Source of the DNA: Enterocloster hominis (ex Liu et al. 2021)
GTDB taxonomy: Bacteria; Bacillota; Clostridia; Lachnospirales; Lachnospiraceae
Assembly (NCBI GenBank): GCA_014385265.1
Contig: JACRTJ010000024.1
Span: 1-64,000 of the forward strand
Direction of reading: 5' to 3'
Length of the DNA: 64,000 nucleotides
Below the pieces are notes generated by a model. It made no database searches and was not told the origin of the DNA. It saw nothing but the letters and a program-made list of their open reading frames with translations. The position numbers and the translations under genes are program-made. Each line of letters begins with the position of its first letter. Positions within the stretch are counted from its first letter, which is position 1. This document shows, one piece after another, positions 35,283 to 44,839 of this stretch.

Positions 35283-36593
35283 ATGTCGAAGTTAAGAGTT
35301 GTTCATTATATCAATCAGTTCTTCGCCAACATCGGCGGCGAGGAAAAAGCTGATTATAAGCCGGAGCTTCGCGAAGGCAACGTAGGACCTGGTCTTGCGT
35401 TCCAGCAGAGCTTTGGCGAGGAGGCAGAGATCGTTGCCACTGTAATCTGTGGTGACTCCTACTTCAATGAGAATGTAGATTCTGCCACTGCCACTGTTCT
35501 TGATATGATCAAGAGCCAGAATCCGGACTTAGTAATCTGCGGACCGGCCTTCAACGCTGGTCGTTACGGCGTAGCCTGCGGTACCGTAGCTGCTGCTGTT
35601 AAGAAAGAAGGTATCCCGGTAATCACCGGTATGTACAAAGAGAACCCGGGCGCTGACATGTTCAAGAAGGAAGTGTACATCGTTTCCACAAAGAACAGCG
35701 CTGCCGGCATGAGAGACGCCGTTAAGAAGATGGCTCCGTTAGCATTAAAGGTTGCTAAGGGAGAGGCTATCGGCGCATCTGCTGAAGAGGGCTACCTGCC
35801 CAACGGTATCCGTAAGAACTTCTTCGAGAAGAAACGCGGTGCTGAGCGTGCAGTTGAGATGCTTATTAAGAAGTTAAATGGCAAGGAATTCGAGACTGAG
35901 TACGAAATGCCCAGCTTTGACCGTGTAGCTCCTGGCGCAGCTATCAAGGATATGAGCAAGGCTAAGATCGCACTGGTTACCTCCGGCGGTATCGTTCCGA
36001 AGGGCAACCCGGACCACATCGAGTCCTCCAGTGCTTCCAAGTATGGCCAGTATGATATCGAAGGCGTAACCGATCTGACAGCTGAGACCTACGAGACAGC
36101 TCACGGCGGATATGACCCGGTATATGCAAACGAAGACGCTGACCGCGTACTTCCGGTTGATGTGATCAACGAGTTCATCAAGGAAGGAAAGATCGGCAGC
36201 CTTCACAAATACTTCTACACAACTGTTGGTAACGGTACTGCCGTAGCCAATGCGAAAAAGTTTGCGACGGAGATCGGACAGAAGCTGGTTGATGACCATG
36301 TTGATGCCGTGATCCTGACCTCTACCTGAGGAACCTGTACTCGTTGCGGTGCAACGATGGTTAAAGCTATTGAAGCTTATGGTATTCCGGTTGTTCATAT
36401 TGCGACCGTAGTTCCGATTTCCCAGACAGTAGGCGCAAACCGTATTGTTCCGGCTGTAGCTATTCCACATCCGTTAGGAAACCCCGCTCTTACTCGTGAG
36501 GAAGAGAAGGAAATCAGAACAAAGATCGTATCTAAAGCACTGGAAGCTTTACAGACTCCGGTTGATGACCAGACTGTATTTGAATGGAAATAA
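35283..36593 (+). CDS. grdB: Glycine reductase component B selenoprotein GrdB (TGA = Sec)
   Basis: A 436-residue selenoprotein subunit of protein B that reductively cleaves the C-N bond of the glycine Schiff base, passing a carboxymethyl group to the selenocysteine of GrdA. The TGA at 36327-36329 is Sec349, in T-U-G-T-C-T-R-C, the expected U-x-x-C-x-x-C motif. The frame continues unbroken to TAA at 36591-36593. AGGAGG at 35272-35277 suits ATG 35283 better than ATG 35280. A SECIS-like hairpin lies just after the TGA. Conventional gene calling would split this into two pieces. Confidence 0.95.
36327..36362 (+). promoter_or_regulatory. SECIS-like hairpin of grdB
   Basis: Begins at the Sec TGA. 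A 7-base perfect stem (36341-36347 with 36351-36357) has a GGT apical loop, with an outer AACC/GGTT stem (332-335 with 359-362). Loop distance of about 19 bases from the TGA and a G-rich apex fit bacterial SECIS elements recognised by SelB. Confidence 0.75.
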
Positions 36594-36608
36594 TAAGGAG
36601 ATATATCC

Positions 36609-37553
36609 ATGGATAAGCTCTATGACGTGATTATCCTGGGCGCAGGTCCGGCAGGTTTAGCTGCCGGCCTGTACTCCGGAAGATACCGCCTGTCTACTCT
36701 TATCATCGAGAAGGCAAAAGATGGCGGCCAGATTGCTATTACTGACGAAATTGAAAACTATCCCGGCCAGATGGTAGAAGGCGAGAGCGGCCCGTCCCTG
36801 ATCGCCAGAATGACAGCACAGGCTGAAAAGTTCGGTGCTGAGCGCGCGAGCGATACCATCACAAAGGTCGAGCTGGAAGGCCCCGTAAAGAAGCTTTACG
36901 GAACCAAAGATACATATCAGTGTAAGACACTGATCATCGCCACAGGCGCTTTCCCGCGTCCCATCGGATGCAAGAGAGAAGGCGAGTTCATGGGCAAGGG
37001 AGTTTCCTTCTGCGCTACCTGTGACGCCAACTTCTTCGAGGACCTTGAAGTGTATGTAGTAGGCGGCGGCGATTCTGCTGTTGAGGAAGCTATGTACTTG
37101 ACAAAGTTCGCAAGAAAGGTTACTATCATCCATAGAAGAGACGAGCTCCGTGCTGCCAAATCCATCCAGGAGAAGGCATTCAAGAACCCGAAGCTCCACT
37201 TCATGTGGGATACTGTTGTAGACGAGCTGCTGGGTGAGGATATCTTAAGCGGAATGATCGTTAAGAATACCAAGACTGGCGAGCTTACCCGTATCGATGC
37301 TGATGAGAAAGACGGCTTATTCGGCCTGTTCGGCTTCATCGGCTACAATCCCAGAAGCGAGCTCTTCGAGGGAATGCTTGATATGGACCACGGATACATC
37401 AAGACCGACGACAACATGCACACCAATATCCCGGGTGTATTTGCCGCTGGAGATATCCGCGTAAAGGCACTGCGTCAGGTTGTTACGGCTGCCGCTGACG
37501 GCGCCATTGCAGCTATGCAGGCTGAAAAGTATGTATCTGAGCACGAGAACTAA
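36609..37553 (+). CDS. trxB: Thioredoxin reductase of the glycine reductase operon
   Basis: A 314-residue FAD/NADPH flavoenzyme: GAGPAGLAAGLYSGRY (FAD site), redox pair C-A-T-C in GVSFCATCDANF, the NADPH-site GGGDSAVEEAMYL, and the C-terminal FAD motif IPGVFAAGDIRVKALRQVVTAAADGAIAA. It feeds electrons to the adjacent thioredoxin, which re-reduces GrdA after each turnover. AAGGAGATATATCC precedes the ATG. It sits between grdB and trxA with short gaps. Confidence 0.96.
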   Translation: MDKLYDVIILGAGPAGLAAGLYSGRYRLSTLIIEKAKDGGQIAITDEIENYPGQMVEGESGPSLIARMTAQAEKFGAERASDTITKVELEGPVKKLYGTKDTYQCKTLIIATGAFPRPIGCKREGEFMGKGVSFCATCDANFFEDLEVYVVGGGDSAVEEAMYLTKFARKVTIIHRRDELRAAKSIQEKAFKNPKLHFMWDTVVDELLGEDILSGMIVKNTKTGELTRIDADEKDGLFGLFGFIGYNPRSELFEGMLDMDHGYIKTDDNMHTNIPGVFAAGDIRVKALRQVVTAAADGAIAAMQAEKYVSEHEN

Positions 37554-37592
37554 TTTCTTTAATATTTTTCATTAAGAAAGGATGTTTTAGTC

Positions 37593-37910
37593 ATGGTAGA
37601 GTTAACAAAAGACACTTTCGCAGCTGAAGTTTTAGAGGCAGAGGGAACCGTTCTTGTAGATTTCTACGGTGACGGATGCGTTCCGTGCCAGGCTCTTATG
37701 CCGCATGTACATGCTATGGAAGATGTTTACGGAAAGGACATCAAATTCACAGCTCTCAACACCACAAAGGCTCGTCGTCTGGCTATCGGACAGAAGATCC
37801 TTGGCCTTCCGGTTATCGCTCTTTACAAGGGCGGCGAGAAGATTGCTGAGTGCGTGAAGGATGACGCTACCGTAGAGAACATCGAGGCTATGATCAAAGC
37901 CCACATCTAA
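37593..37910 (+). CDS. trxA: Thioredoxin with G-C-V-P-C active site
   Basis: A 105-residue thioredoxin fold whose redox centre is C29-V-P-C32 preceded by Gly, rather than the usual W-C-G-P-C. Such GCVPC variants are known from amino-acid reductase operons and fit selenoprotein A as a dedicated partner. [17 protein letters not shown] contains the conserved cis-proline. AGAAAGGATG precedes the ATG. It is the electron link from TrxB to GrdA. Confidence 0.93.
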   Translation: MVELTKDTFAAEVLEAEGTVLVDFYGDGCVPCQALMPHVHAMEDVYGKDIKFTALNTTKARRLAIGQKILGLPVIALYKGGEKIAECVKDDATVENIEAMIKAHI

Positions 37911-37976
37911 GATCGGGCAATATGGACAGAAATGTCTGTTGCTATATACAAAATAAAATAAGGAGGAAATGATGCT

Positions 37977-38450
37977 ATGGCTATTCTGAATGGCAAGAAA
38001 GTTGTTATCATCGGAGACCGTGACGGTATTCCGGGACCAGCCATTGAAGCCTGTGTGAAGACAGCCGGAGCAGATGTAGTATATTCTTCTACTGAATGCT
38101 TTGTCTGAACATCCGCGGGTGCTATGGACCTGGAAAACCAGAAGAGAGTAAAAGATTTCGCAGAGCAGTATGGACCGGAGAACGTTGTTGTTGTTCTCGG
38201 CGCCGCTGAGGGGGAGGCTGCAGGTTTAGCAGCTGAGACCGTTACTGCAGGAGATCCGACTTTCGCAGGCCCATTAGCAGGAGTCCAGTTGGGACTGACT
38301 GTATATCACATTTGTGAGGATGAAATCAAAGCAGAAGTTGATGCTGGTGTTTACGACGAACAGATCAGCATGATGGAAATGGTTATGGATGTAGATGACA
38401 TCGCTAACGAAATGTCTTCCATCCGCGACGAGTTCTGTAAATACCTGTAA
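37977..38450 (+). CDS. grdA: Glycine reductase selenoprotein A (TGA = Sec)
   Basis: A 157-residue selenoprotein that accepts the carboxymethyl group from protein B on its Sec and delivers it as a ketene-like thioester to protein C. The TGA at 38106-38108 is Sec44 in C41-F-V-U44, the C-x-x-U motif and the residue number typical for GrdA. The start [21 protein letters not shown] follows AGGAGGAAATGATGCT. The downstream half, [20 protein letters not shown], is in the same frame. A strong terminator hairpin follows the stop. Confidence 0.95.
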
Positions 38451-38459
38451 CAAGGTGTA

Positions 38460-38487
38460 GGGGCGCCGTCCGGCGCCCCATTTTTTT
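38460..38487 (+). terminator. Strong hairpin terminator between grdA and grdC
   Basis: GGGGCGCC at 38460-38467 pairs perfectly with GGCGCCCC at 38472-38479 (4-base loop), followed by seven T at 38481-38487. No promoter is obvious in the few bases before grdC, so grdCD probably depend on read-through. Confidence 0.9.
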
Positions 38488-38508
38488 AAAATTACGAGGT
38501 GTGTTTCA

Positions 38509-40067
38509 TGAACGGGTATCCAGTACTTAAGGGGGCCAGCTATACTCTGGCCATTACACCGGATATGGTAATCCATAACGGTACAACACAGACCACAGAA
38601 ATGATCGTTAATCCGGAGTCCGAATATTTAAAGGAGCTCCCGAACCATTTAAGAAGTTTCGAGGATGCAGTTTCTTATATCCCGAACCAGGTATATATCG
38701 GAAATGCAAAGCCGGCTGACCTGGCTGCAACAGAGTTTCCGTTCTATGACAAAAAGTGGGAGAACGCTTCCCGCGATGGTAAGTACGGCCAGATCATGCC
38801 GGAGGACGAGTTCTACGGCCTTATCCAGATCTGCGACGTATTTGAGTTAGTAATGCTCGAAAAGAGCTTTGCTGCTTCTGTAAAAGAAAAACTGGCTGCA
38901 CAGAACCTTTTAAAAGAGGATCAGCTGGCAGCTCTTGATAAAAACAGTGAAAACGATGATGCGAAGATCGCATCTCTTGTAAACGACGAGCATGCTGAGC
39001 CGTTATACTTTGAGCATAAGCTGGTTGGTGCTGTAAAGCGCGCTCATGACGTAGACGTAAACCTGTCTGCCCATGTTATGCTCGAAAACCTGGTTACAAA
39101 GGCTTCCAACGTTCTTTCCCTGATCGAACTGGTAAAGAAAGCCGGCGTAAACCCGGATGAGGTTGATTATGTGATCGACTGCTGTGAGGAAGCATGCGGC
39201 GATATGAACCAGCGCGGCGGCGGAAACTTCGCCAAGGCTGCTGCTGAGATCGCAGGCTACACCAACGCAACTGGTTCTGACGTTCGTGGCTTCTGTGCCG
39301 GACCGGCTCATGCTATGCTGCATGCTGCTGCTCTTGTTAAGGCAGGAACCTTCAAGAACGTTGTTGTAACTGCTGGCGGATGTACTGCAAAGCTTGGTAT
39401 GAACGGTAAAGACCATGTGAAGAAAGGCCTTCCGATCCTTGAGGATGCCATCGCAGGCTTCTCTGTTCTTGTAAGCGCAGACGACGGCGTAAGCCCGCAG
39501 ATCCGCACCGATATCATCGGAAGACATACCATCGGAACAGGTTCCGCTCCGCAGAACGTAATCGGCTCCCTGGTGGCAGATCCGTTAGAGCGCGCAGGTC
39601 TCCTTATGACTGATATCGATAAATACTCTCCGGAGATGCAGAACCCGGATATCACAAAACCGGCTGGCGCTGGCGATGTTCCGGAAGCAAACTATAAGAT
39701 GATCGCTGCTCTTGCTGTTAAGAAGGGCCAGATCGCAAGAACCGATATCGCTAACTTCGTAAAAGAGCACGGTATGACCGGTTGGGCTCCCACACAGGGC
39801 CACATCCCGTCTGGTGTTCCGTATATCGGACCGCTCCGTGAGGAAGTTCTCGCAGGCGAGACAAAGCGTGCCATGATCATTGGTAAGGGAAGCCTTTTCC
39901 TTGGTAGAATGACAAACCTGTTCGACGGTGTTTCCTTCGTTGTACAGGCCAACGACGGCTCTGCTGCCAACGGCGGTGAGGCTGGCTTTGATGAGGCTAA
40001 GGTAAAAGCTATGATCGGTCAGGCAATGCGTGAGTTTGCCAACGGCCTTCTTGGCTCTGAAGAATAA
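38509..40067 (+). CDS. grdC: Glycine reductase component C, beta subunit GrdC
   Basis: A 518-residue FabH-like subunit of protein C, which turns the selenium-bound carboxymethyl group into acetyl phosphate together with GrdD. Recognised by GYPVLKGASYTLAITPDMV, GNAKPADLAATEFPFYDKKW, VDYVIDCCEEACGDMNQRGGGNFAKAAAEI and APTQGHIPSGVPYIGP. ATG 38509 (M-N-G-Y-P-V-L-K) is taken as start, ten bases in from an in-frame ATG-like codon at 38499 region; ACGAGGTG lies upstream. It follows the grdA terminator by about twenty bases. Confidence 0.9.
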
Positions 40068-40094
40068 TCCGTAAACAGAAAGGACAGGTGCGTT

Positions 40095-41213
40095 ATGTCA
40101 GATAAGAGAATTAAGACGCTCATTGCAGATACCTTCCTGGAAGTTGCGGATGCCCTGGAAACAGGACAGTACGGCAAAAAGCCGGTGATCGGCTTTGCCT
40201 CCGAAGGCAGTGAGCATGGAGAAGACAATATTAAGAGAGCCATGGAGCTGGCTGCGTACAAGGGCTTAGACGCCCGTCTCATCGAGGGAGAAGACATCCA
40301 CAAAGAGATGGAAAAGCTTCTGGATTCCGGTGAGATCGACGCTGCAGTTACCATGCACTACCCATTCCCCATCGGCGTTTCCACCGTTGGTAAGGTAATT
40401 ACCCCCGGCATTGGAAAGCCCATGTATCTTGCCACCACCACAGGTACGTCTGATACAGACCGTATCGCTGGTATGGTAAAGAATGCCATTTACGGCATCA
40501 TCGCCGCAAAGGCAGACGGGATCGAGAATCCGACGGTTGGTATTGCCAACATTGACGGTGCAAGACAGACAGAAAAGGCTCTGTTAAAATTAAAAGAGCA
40601 GAGATATGATATCAATTTCGCAGAATCTGCCCGTGCAGACGGCGGAATCGTCATGAGAGGCAACGACCTGTTAGCCGGAACTCCGGATATCATGGTTATG
40701 GACTCCTTAACAGGAAACCTCATGATGAAGATCTTCTCTGCATATACCACTGGCGGAAGCTATGAGTCCCTGGGCTTTGGCTACGGTCCGGGAATCGGCG
40801 ATGGTTATGATCGTCTGATTATGATCGTTTCCCGTGCTTCCGGCGCTCCTGTGATCGCAGGGGCTATGGAGTTTGCCACAAATCTTGTAAAGCATAACTG
40901 GAAGAAGATCGCAGACGACGAATTTGCAAAAGCAAAGAAGGCCGGCTTTGAGGCGATCATCGACGAGTTAAAGAATGCTGGAAAGAAAGAAGCAGCTCCG
41001 GCTGCAGCTGTAACAGCTCCCCCCAAGGAGATCTGTACTGCACAGATTCCGGGTATCGAGGTTATGGACCTGGAAGACGCTGTACAGGCACTCTGGAAAG
41101 AGGGAATCTACGCAGAAAGCGGTATGGGCTGTACTGGCCCGATCGTTCTGATGGCTGCAGACAAGAAGGACAAGGCTTACGAGATCTTAAAGAATGCCGG
41201 TTATGTTGGCTAA
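40095..41213 (+). CDS. grdD: Glycine reductase component C, alpha subunit GrdD
   Basis: A 372-residue subunit that completes acetyl phosphate release in protein C. The N-terminal two thirds resemble phosphate acyltransferase/FabD-PlsX-like proteins (FASEGSEHGEDNIKRAMELA, TTGTSDTDRIAGMVKNAIYG). The C-terminus carries YAESGMGC346TGPIVLMA, and Cys346 is a good candidate for the acetyl-carrying cysteine known from GrdD. AGAAAGGACAGG precedes the ATG. It is the last gene of the reductase operon; the gap that follows contains the promoter of the Sec tRNA unit. Confidence 0.94.
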   Translation: MSDKRIKTLIADTFLEVADALETGQYGKKPVIGFASEGSEHGEDNIKRAMELAAYKGLDARLIEGEDIHKEMEKLLDSGEIDAAVTMHYPFPIGVSTVGKVITPGIGKPMYLATTTGTSDTDRIAGMVKNAIYGIIAAKADGIENPTVGIANIDGARQTEKALLKLKEQRYDINFAESARADGGIVMRGNDLLAGTPDIMVMDSLTGNLMMKIFSAYTTGGSYESLGFGYGPGIGDGYDRLIMIVSRASGAPVIAGAMEFATNLVKHNWKKIADDEFAKAKKAGFEAIIDELKNAGKKEAAPAAAVTAPPKEICTAQIPGIEVMDLEDAVQALWKEGIYAESGMGCTGPIVLMAADKKDKAYEILKNAGYVG

Positions 41214-41311
41214 ATGACCGGATACCCGGATGGGAGACGGGTGGAAGTTCTGCCTGTTTCCCTGTTTCGGGGAAATTATGTATTTTGTGTAAAAAATTTA
41301 CAAAATTCGCC

Positions 41312-41340
41312 TTGACAAATGCAGGACGCTGTGCTATTAT
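41312..41340 (+). promoter_or_regulatory. Strong promoter for selC-selA-selB
   Basis: A perfect TTGACA at 41312-41317 and TATTAT at 41335-41340 with a 17-base spacer, 24 bases ahead of the Sec tRNA. Confidence 0.85.
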
Positions 41341-41364
41341 AAACAAGTCATGCAATGTGAATTT

Positions 41365-41458
41365 GGAGGTAGATAGGTTGCTGGTGTGCCTCGCGGTCTT
41401 CAAAACCGTTGTGAAGGGTTAGGAGCCCTTCGGGTGGGTTCGATTCCCACCTCCTCCG
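41365..41458 (+). tRNA. selC: Selenocysteine tRNA (anticodon TCA)
   Basis: A 94-base tRNA that reads UGA. The anticodon TCA lies at 41400-41402 in loop CTTCAAA, closed by CGGT/ACCG. The long variable arm is a 6-base stem GAAGGG/CCCTTC with a 7-base loop. The T arm GTGGG-TTCGATT-CCCAC is perfect. Acceptor pairing (GGAGG with CCTCC) seems to need a bulged T at 41370 or mismatches to reach the expected eight pairs. CCA is not encoded. It lies directly upstream of selA. Confidence 0.92.
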
Positions 41459-41493
41459 TTTTTTCGATTCATCGAAGTAGGAGGAATATTATT

Positions 41494-42903
41494 ATGGATA
41501 ACAGGCAGTTATTACTGCGTGGTCTTCCTAAAATAGACGAGTTGCTACTGGATGAGCAGCTCGTTTTTTTTATGGAATCCACGCCCAGATCCGTTGTGGT
41601 GGACGCTGCAAGGGAGATCATTGATGAGCTGAGAAGGGAGATCCTTTCCGGAGAAAGAGAGGACACCCCCGAAAAGGATGAACTGATCGCAGAGATCTGC
41701 GACCGGATCACAGGAAAGAAAAAGAGAAACTTAAGGACGCTGATCAACGCCACCGGCGTTGTGCTCCACACCAACCTGGGCCGCTCCAATCTGTGCAGGG
41801 CTGCAGTGGAAAGCGTTACGGCTGTGGCTGATTCTTATTCCAATCTGGAATACGACCTGAAAAAGGGAGCCAGGGGCCTGCGCCACGACCATGTGGAGAA
41901 GATTATTGCAAAGATCACGGGAGCAGAGGCTGCCATGGTAGTCAACAACAATGCGGCAGCCACCATGCTGTGCCTTTCTGCCATGGCCTTTGGAAAGGAA
42001 GTCATCACATCCAGAGGCGAGCTGGTGGAGATTGGCGGCTCCTTCCGGATCCCGGAGATCATGGAGCAGAGCGGCGCCCATTTAAAAGAGGTGGGGACTA
42101 CCAATAAGACGAAGCCGTCGGATTACCGGAACGCCTATGATCCGGAAAAGACAGGCGCGTTAATGAAGGTCCATACAAGCAACTACCGGATCCTGGGCTT
42201 CACCCAGGAGGTGACCCTGAAGGAAATGGTAGATCTGGGTAAGGAAATGAACCTTCCTGTGATCTACGACATGGGAAGCGGTCTCATGGCCGATCTGACC
42301 CGCTACGGCGTGGATGAGCCCACAGTCCTGGATGCGGTGAATGATGGGGCAGACGTGGTGCTTTTCTCCGGCGACAAGCTTCTGGGAGGCCCCCAGGGCG
42401 GCATCCTCATCGGTAAAAAGGAATATATTGATAGAATGAAGAAGCATCCTCTGGCCCGGGCCTTCCGTGTGGATAAGATGACCCTGGCAGCCATGGAGGC
42501 CACATTCTTTGAATATCTGGATATGGAGAACGCAAAGAAGACCATACCGGTGCTCCAGATGATCACTGTTTCCGGGGAAGAGCTTCAGAATAAGGCCGAC
42601 CGGCTCATCGAAGCCATCAAGGTTAGGACAGACGCATTTACCCTGGGCTCCGAGCCCTGTAAGGACCAGGTGGGCGGCGGCTCCGCACCCACAGTCCGCT
42701 TAAACGGCATCGCCGTTTCCATTGCCTCTGATACAGTACCGGCAGAGCGGCTGGAACGGCTGTTCAGAAGGGCTGAGACGCCGGTGATCGTCCGGGTAGC
42801 CCACGATAAGGTGCTCCTTTCTGTAAGGACCATAAAAGAAGAGGAAATCGAGACTGCTGCCAGCGCTGTTTTATTTGCGGCTGCCCAGGCAGGAGTAAAT
42901 TAA
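41494..42903 (+). CDS. selA: Selenocysteine synthase SelA
   Basis: A 469-residue PLP enzyme that converts seryl-tRNA(Sec) to selenocysteyl-tRNA(Sec) with selenophosphate. RTLINATGVVLHTNLGRSNL, YSNLEYDLKKGARGLRHDHVE, AAMVVNNNAAATML and the PLP lysine in LFSGDKLLGGPQGGILIG identify it. GGAGGAATATT selects ATG 41494. The gene follows selC by 35 bases and is followed by selB after 16. The open frame extends back through the tRNA, but that extension is not coding. Confidence 0.97.
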   Translation: MDNRQLLLRGLPKIDELLLDEQLVFFMESTPRSVVVDAAREIIDELRREILSGEREDTPEKDELIAEICDRITGKKKRNLRTLINATGVVLHTNLGRSNLCRAAVESVTAVADSYSNLEYDLKKGARGLRHDHVEKIIAKITGAEAAMVVNNNAAATMLCLSAMAFGKEVITSRGELVEIGGSFRIPEIMEQSGAHLKEVGTTNKTKPSDYRNAYDPEKTGALMKVHTSNYRILGFTQEVTLKEMVDLGKEMNLPVIYDMGSGLMADLTRYGVDEPTVLDAVNDGADVVLFSGDKLLGGPQGGILIGKKEYIDRMKKHPLARAFRVDKMTLAAMEATFFEYLDMENAKKTIPVLQMITVSGEELQNKADRLIEAIKVRTDAFTLGSEPCKDQVGGGSAPTVRLNGIAVSIASDTVPAERLERLFRRAETPVIVRVAHDKVLLSVRTIKEEEIETAASAVLFAAAQAGVN

Positions 42904-42919
42904 GGAGAGTGACAGCTGA

Positions 42920-44830
42920 ATGCAGAACGTCATTGTAGGAACTTCCGGTCATGTGGATCATGGAAAAACGTGTCTTATCAAGGCGCTGACAGGGATCCAG
43001 ACCGACAGGCTGAGGGAAGAGCAGAAGAGGGGGATCACCATTGAGCTGGGATTCGCCAACCTTCCCAATGACGAGGGGCTTCACATCGGCATCATCGACG
43101 TGCCGGGCCACGAAAAATTTGTTAAAAACATGCTGGCGGGCATCGGAGGCATCGACCTGGTGCTTCTGGTGATCGCTCTGGATGAGGGTGTCATGCCCCA
43201 GACCGTGGAGCACTTTGAAATCTTAAAGATGCTTCATATCCGCCAGGGCATCATTGTATTTACCAAGGCAGACCTGGTGGATGAGGACTGGGCTGAAATG
43301 GTGGAGGAGGACGTTTCCGAGCTGGTGGAGGGAAGCTTCCTGGAAAACGCTGACCGGATCCGTGTTTCTGCCTTCACCGGCCAGAACATCGACGTATTAA
43401 AGAAGATGATCCTGGATAAGGTCCGCTCCGTGGGGATGCGCCGCAGTGAGCCGGAGCTGTTCCGGCTGCCCATTGACCGGGTATTCACCATGGAGGGCTT
43501 CGGTACAGTGGTGACTGGAACCCTTCTGGAAGGGAGCTGCCGGGCCGGAGAAGAGGTCATGGTCTATCCGGAAGAGCGGATCCTTAAGATTCGCGGGATC
43601 CAGAGCCATGGTTCCAAGGAAGAGGCTGCCTATGCCGGACAGCGTACAGCCATCAATCTGTCCAACATAAAAAAAGAAGAGCTGAGCCGGGGAGAAGTCC
43701 TGGCGGCTCCCGGAAGCCTTACCAACAGCACGTTCCTGGATGTGAAGATCAGTCTTTTTAAGACCACGGACCGGCTTTTAAAGAATGGGGACCGGATCCA
43801 CTTTAACTATGGATCTGCCCAGACCATTGCCAAGGCGGTGCTTTTAGATAAGGATTCCATCGGTGCAGGCGAGAGCGCCTTTGTGCAGCTCCGGTTTGAC
43901 GAGCCATTGGCCGTCAAGCGCACCGACCGGTTCATCATCCGGTTCTATTCTCCGGTGGAGACCTTTGGCGGAGGCATCATCCTGGATGCCTGTCCTGGAA
44001 AGCACAAGCGCCATCAGGAGGAGCTTATCAATGCCCTGGCCATCCGCGAGACGGGAACGGACGAGGAAGTGCTGGAGCTGGTCCTGAAGGAGGAGAGCAT
44101 CCGCTTCCCGTCGGTCCATCGGCTGGCAGCCAAGCTCAACTGGACGGATAGGGAGACAGAGGAACGGCTGGAGAAGCTGAAAAAGCAGAAGAAGGCCCTT
44201 TCCTTAAACGATGGAAACTTCTTCCACAAGGATTTCTGGGAACGGGTCACAGGAAAGACCACAGAGATGCTGACAGCCTTCCACCAGGCCAATCCCATTG
44301 CAGCCGGAATGGAAAAGGAAGAGTTCAAGAGCCGGATCCTGGAAAGCTTTTATCTGAAGGAGGCCAAAAAAGGCGATGTGCTCTTAAACGAGCTGTTAAA
44401 GCGCGGGATCATCAGCGCTTCCAGCAGCACGGTGGCGGCGGCTGGCTTCTCTGCCCAGTATTCTGACGAGCATTCCGATATGCGCCAGACCATGATAAAG
44501 ACGTATGCGGCGGCCGGCTTTGAGGCTCCGTCCACGGATGAGGTCATGGCTCAGTTTAAGGATAAAAAACAGGCAAAGCAGGTGCTTTCTGACCTGTTTA
44601 AGGACGGCACGCTGGTGAAGCTGAACCCAGGTGCTTATCTTTACAAGGATCACTATGAAAAGGCCATGGAGCTTCTGAGGGGGCATTTTGCATCCCACGA
44701 TACCATGTCCCTGGCAGAATTCCGGGATATGTTAGGTACGTCCAGAAAGTATGTGCTGCTGATCCTGGATCATCTGGACCAGCAGAAGATCACAAAGCTC
44801 CAGGGCGACGTGCGTGTTCTGCTGAAATAA
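42920..44830 (+). CDS. selB: Selenocysteine-specific elongation factor SelB
   Basis: A 636-residue translational GTPase that brings Sec-tRNA to UGA codons bearing a SECIS hairpin. G motifs are [16 protein letters not shown] (P-loop), [15 protein letters not shown] and FTKADLVDE. Then come two beta-barrel domains and, from about residue 370, the SelB-specific winged-helix repeats ([40 protein letters not shown]). TAAGGAGAG precedes the ATG. The two selenoproteins it serves, GrdB and GrdA, are encoded about 5 kb upstream. Confidence 0.97.
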   Translation: MQNVIVGTSGHVDHGKTCLIKALTGIQTDRLREEQKRGITIELGFANLPNDEGLHIGIIDVPGHEKFVKNMLAGIGGIDLVLLVIALDEGVMPQTVEHFEILKMLHIRQGIIVFTKADLVDEDWAEMVEEDVSELVEGSFLENADRIRVSAFTGQNIDVLKKMILDKVRSVGMRRSEPELFRLPIDRVFTMEGFGTVVTGTLLEGSCRAGEEVMVYPEERILKIRGIQSHGSKEEAAYAGQRTAINLSNIKKEELSRGEVLAAPGSLTNSTFLDVKISLFKTTDRLLKNGDRIHFNYGSAQTIAKAVLLDKDSIGAGESAFVQLRFDEPLAVKRTDRFIIRFYSPVETFGGGIILDACPGKHKRHQEELINALAIRETGTDEEVLELVLKEESIRFPSVHRLAAKLNWTDRETEERLEKLKKQKKALSLNDGNFFHKDFWERVTGKTTEMLTAFHQANPIAAGMEKEEFKSRILESFYLKEAKKGDVLLNELLKRGIISASSSTVAAAGFSAQYSDEHSDMRQTMIKTYAAAGFEAPSTDEVMAQFKDKKQAKQVLSDLFKDGTLVKLNPGAYLYKDHYEKAMELLRGHFASHDTMSLAEFRDMLGTSRKYVLLILDHLDQQKITKLQGDVRVLLK

Positions 44831-44839
44831 GGAGACGTT

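Noticed and set aside
35283-36593. grdB read as a disrupted gene or pseudogene
   Set aside because: The TGA lies in the known Sec position with a SECIS-like hairpin, and selC, selA and selB are adjacent, so the gene is intact.
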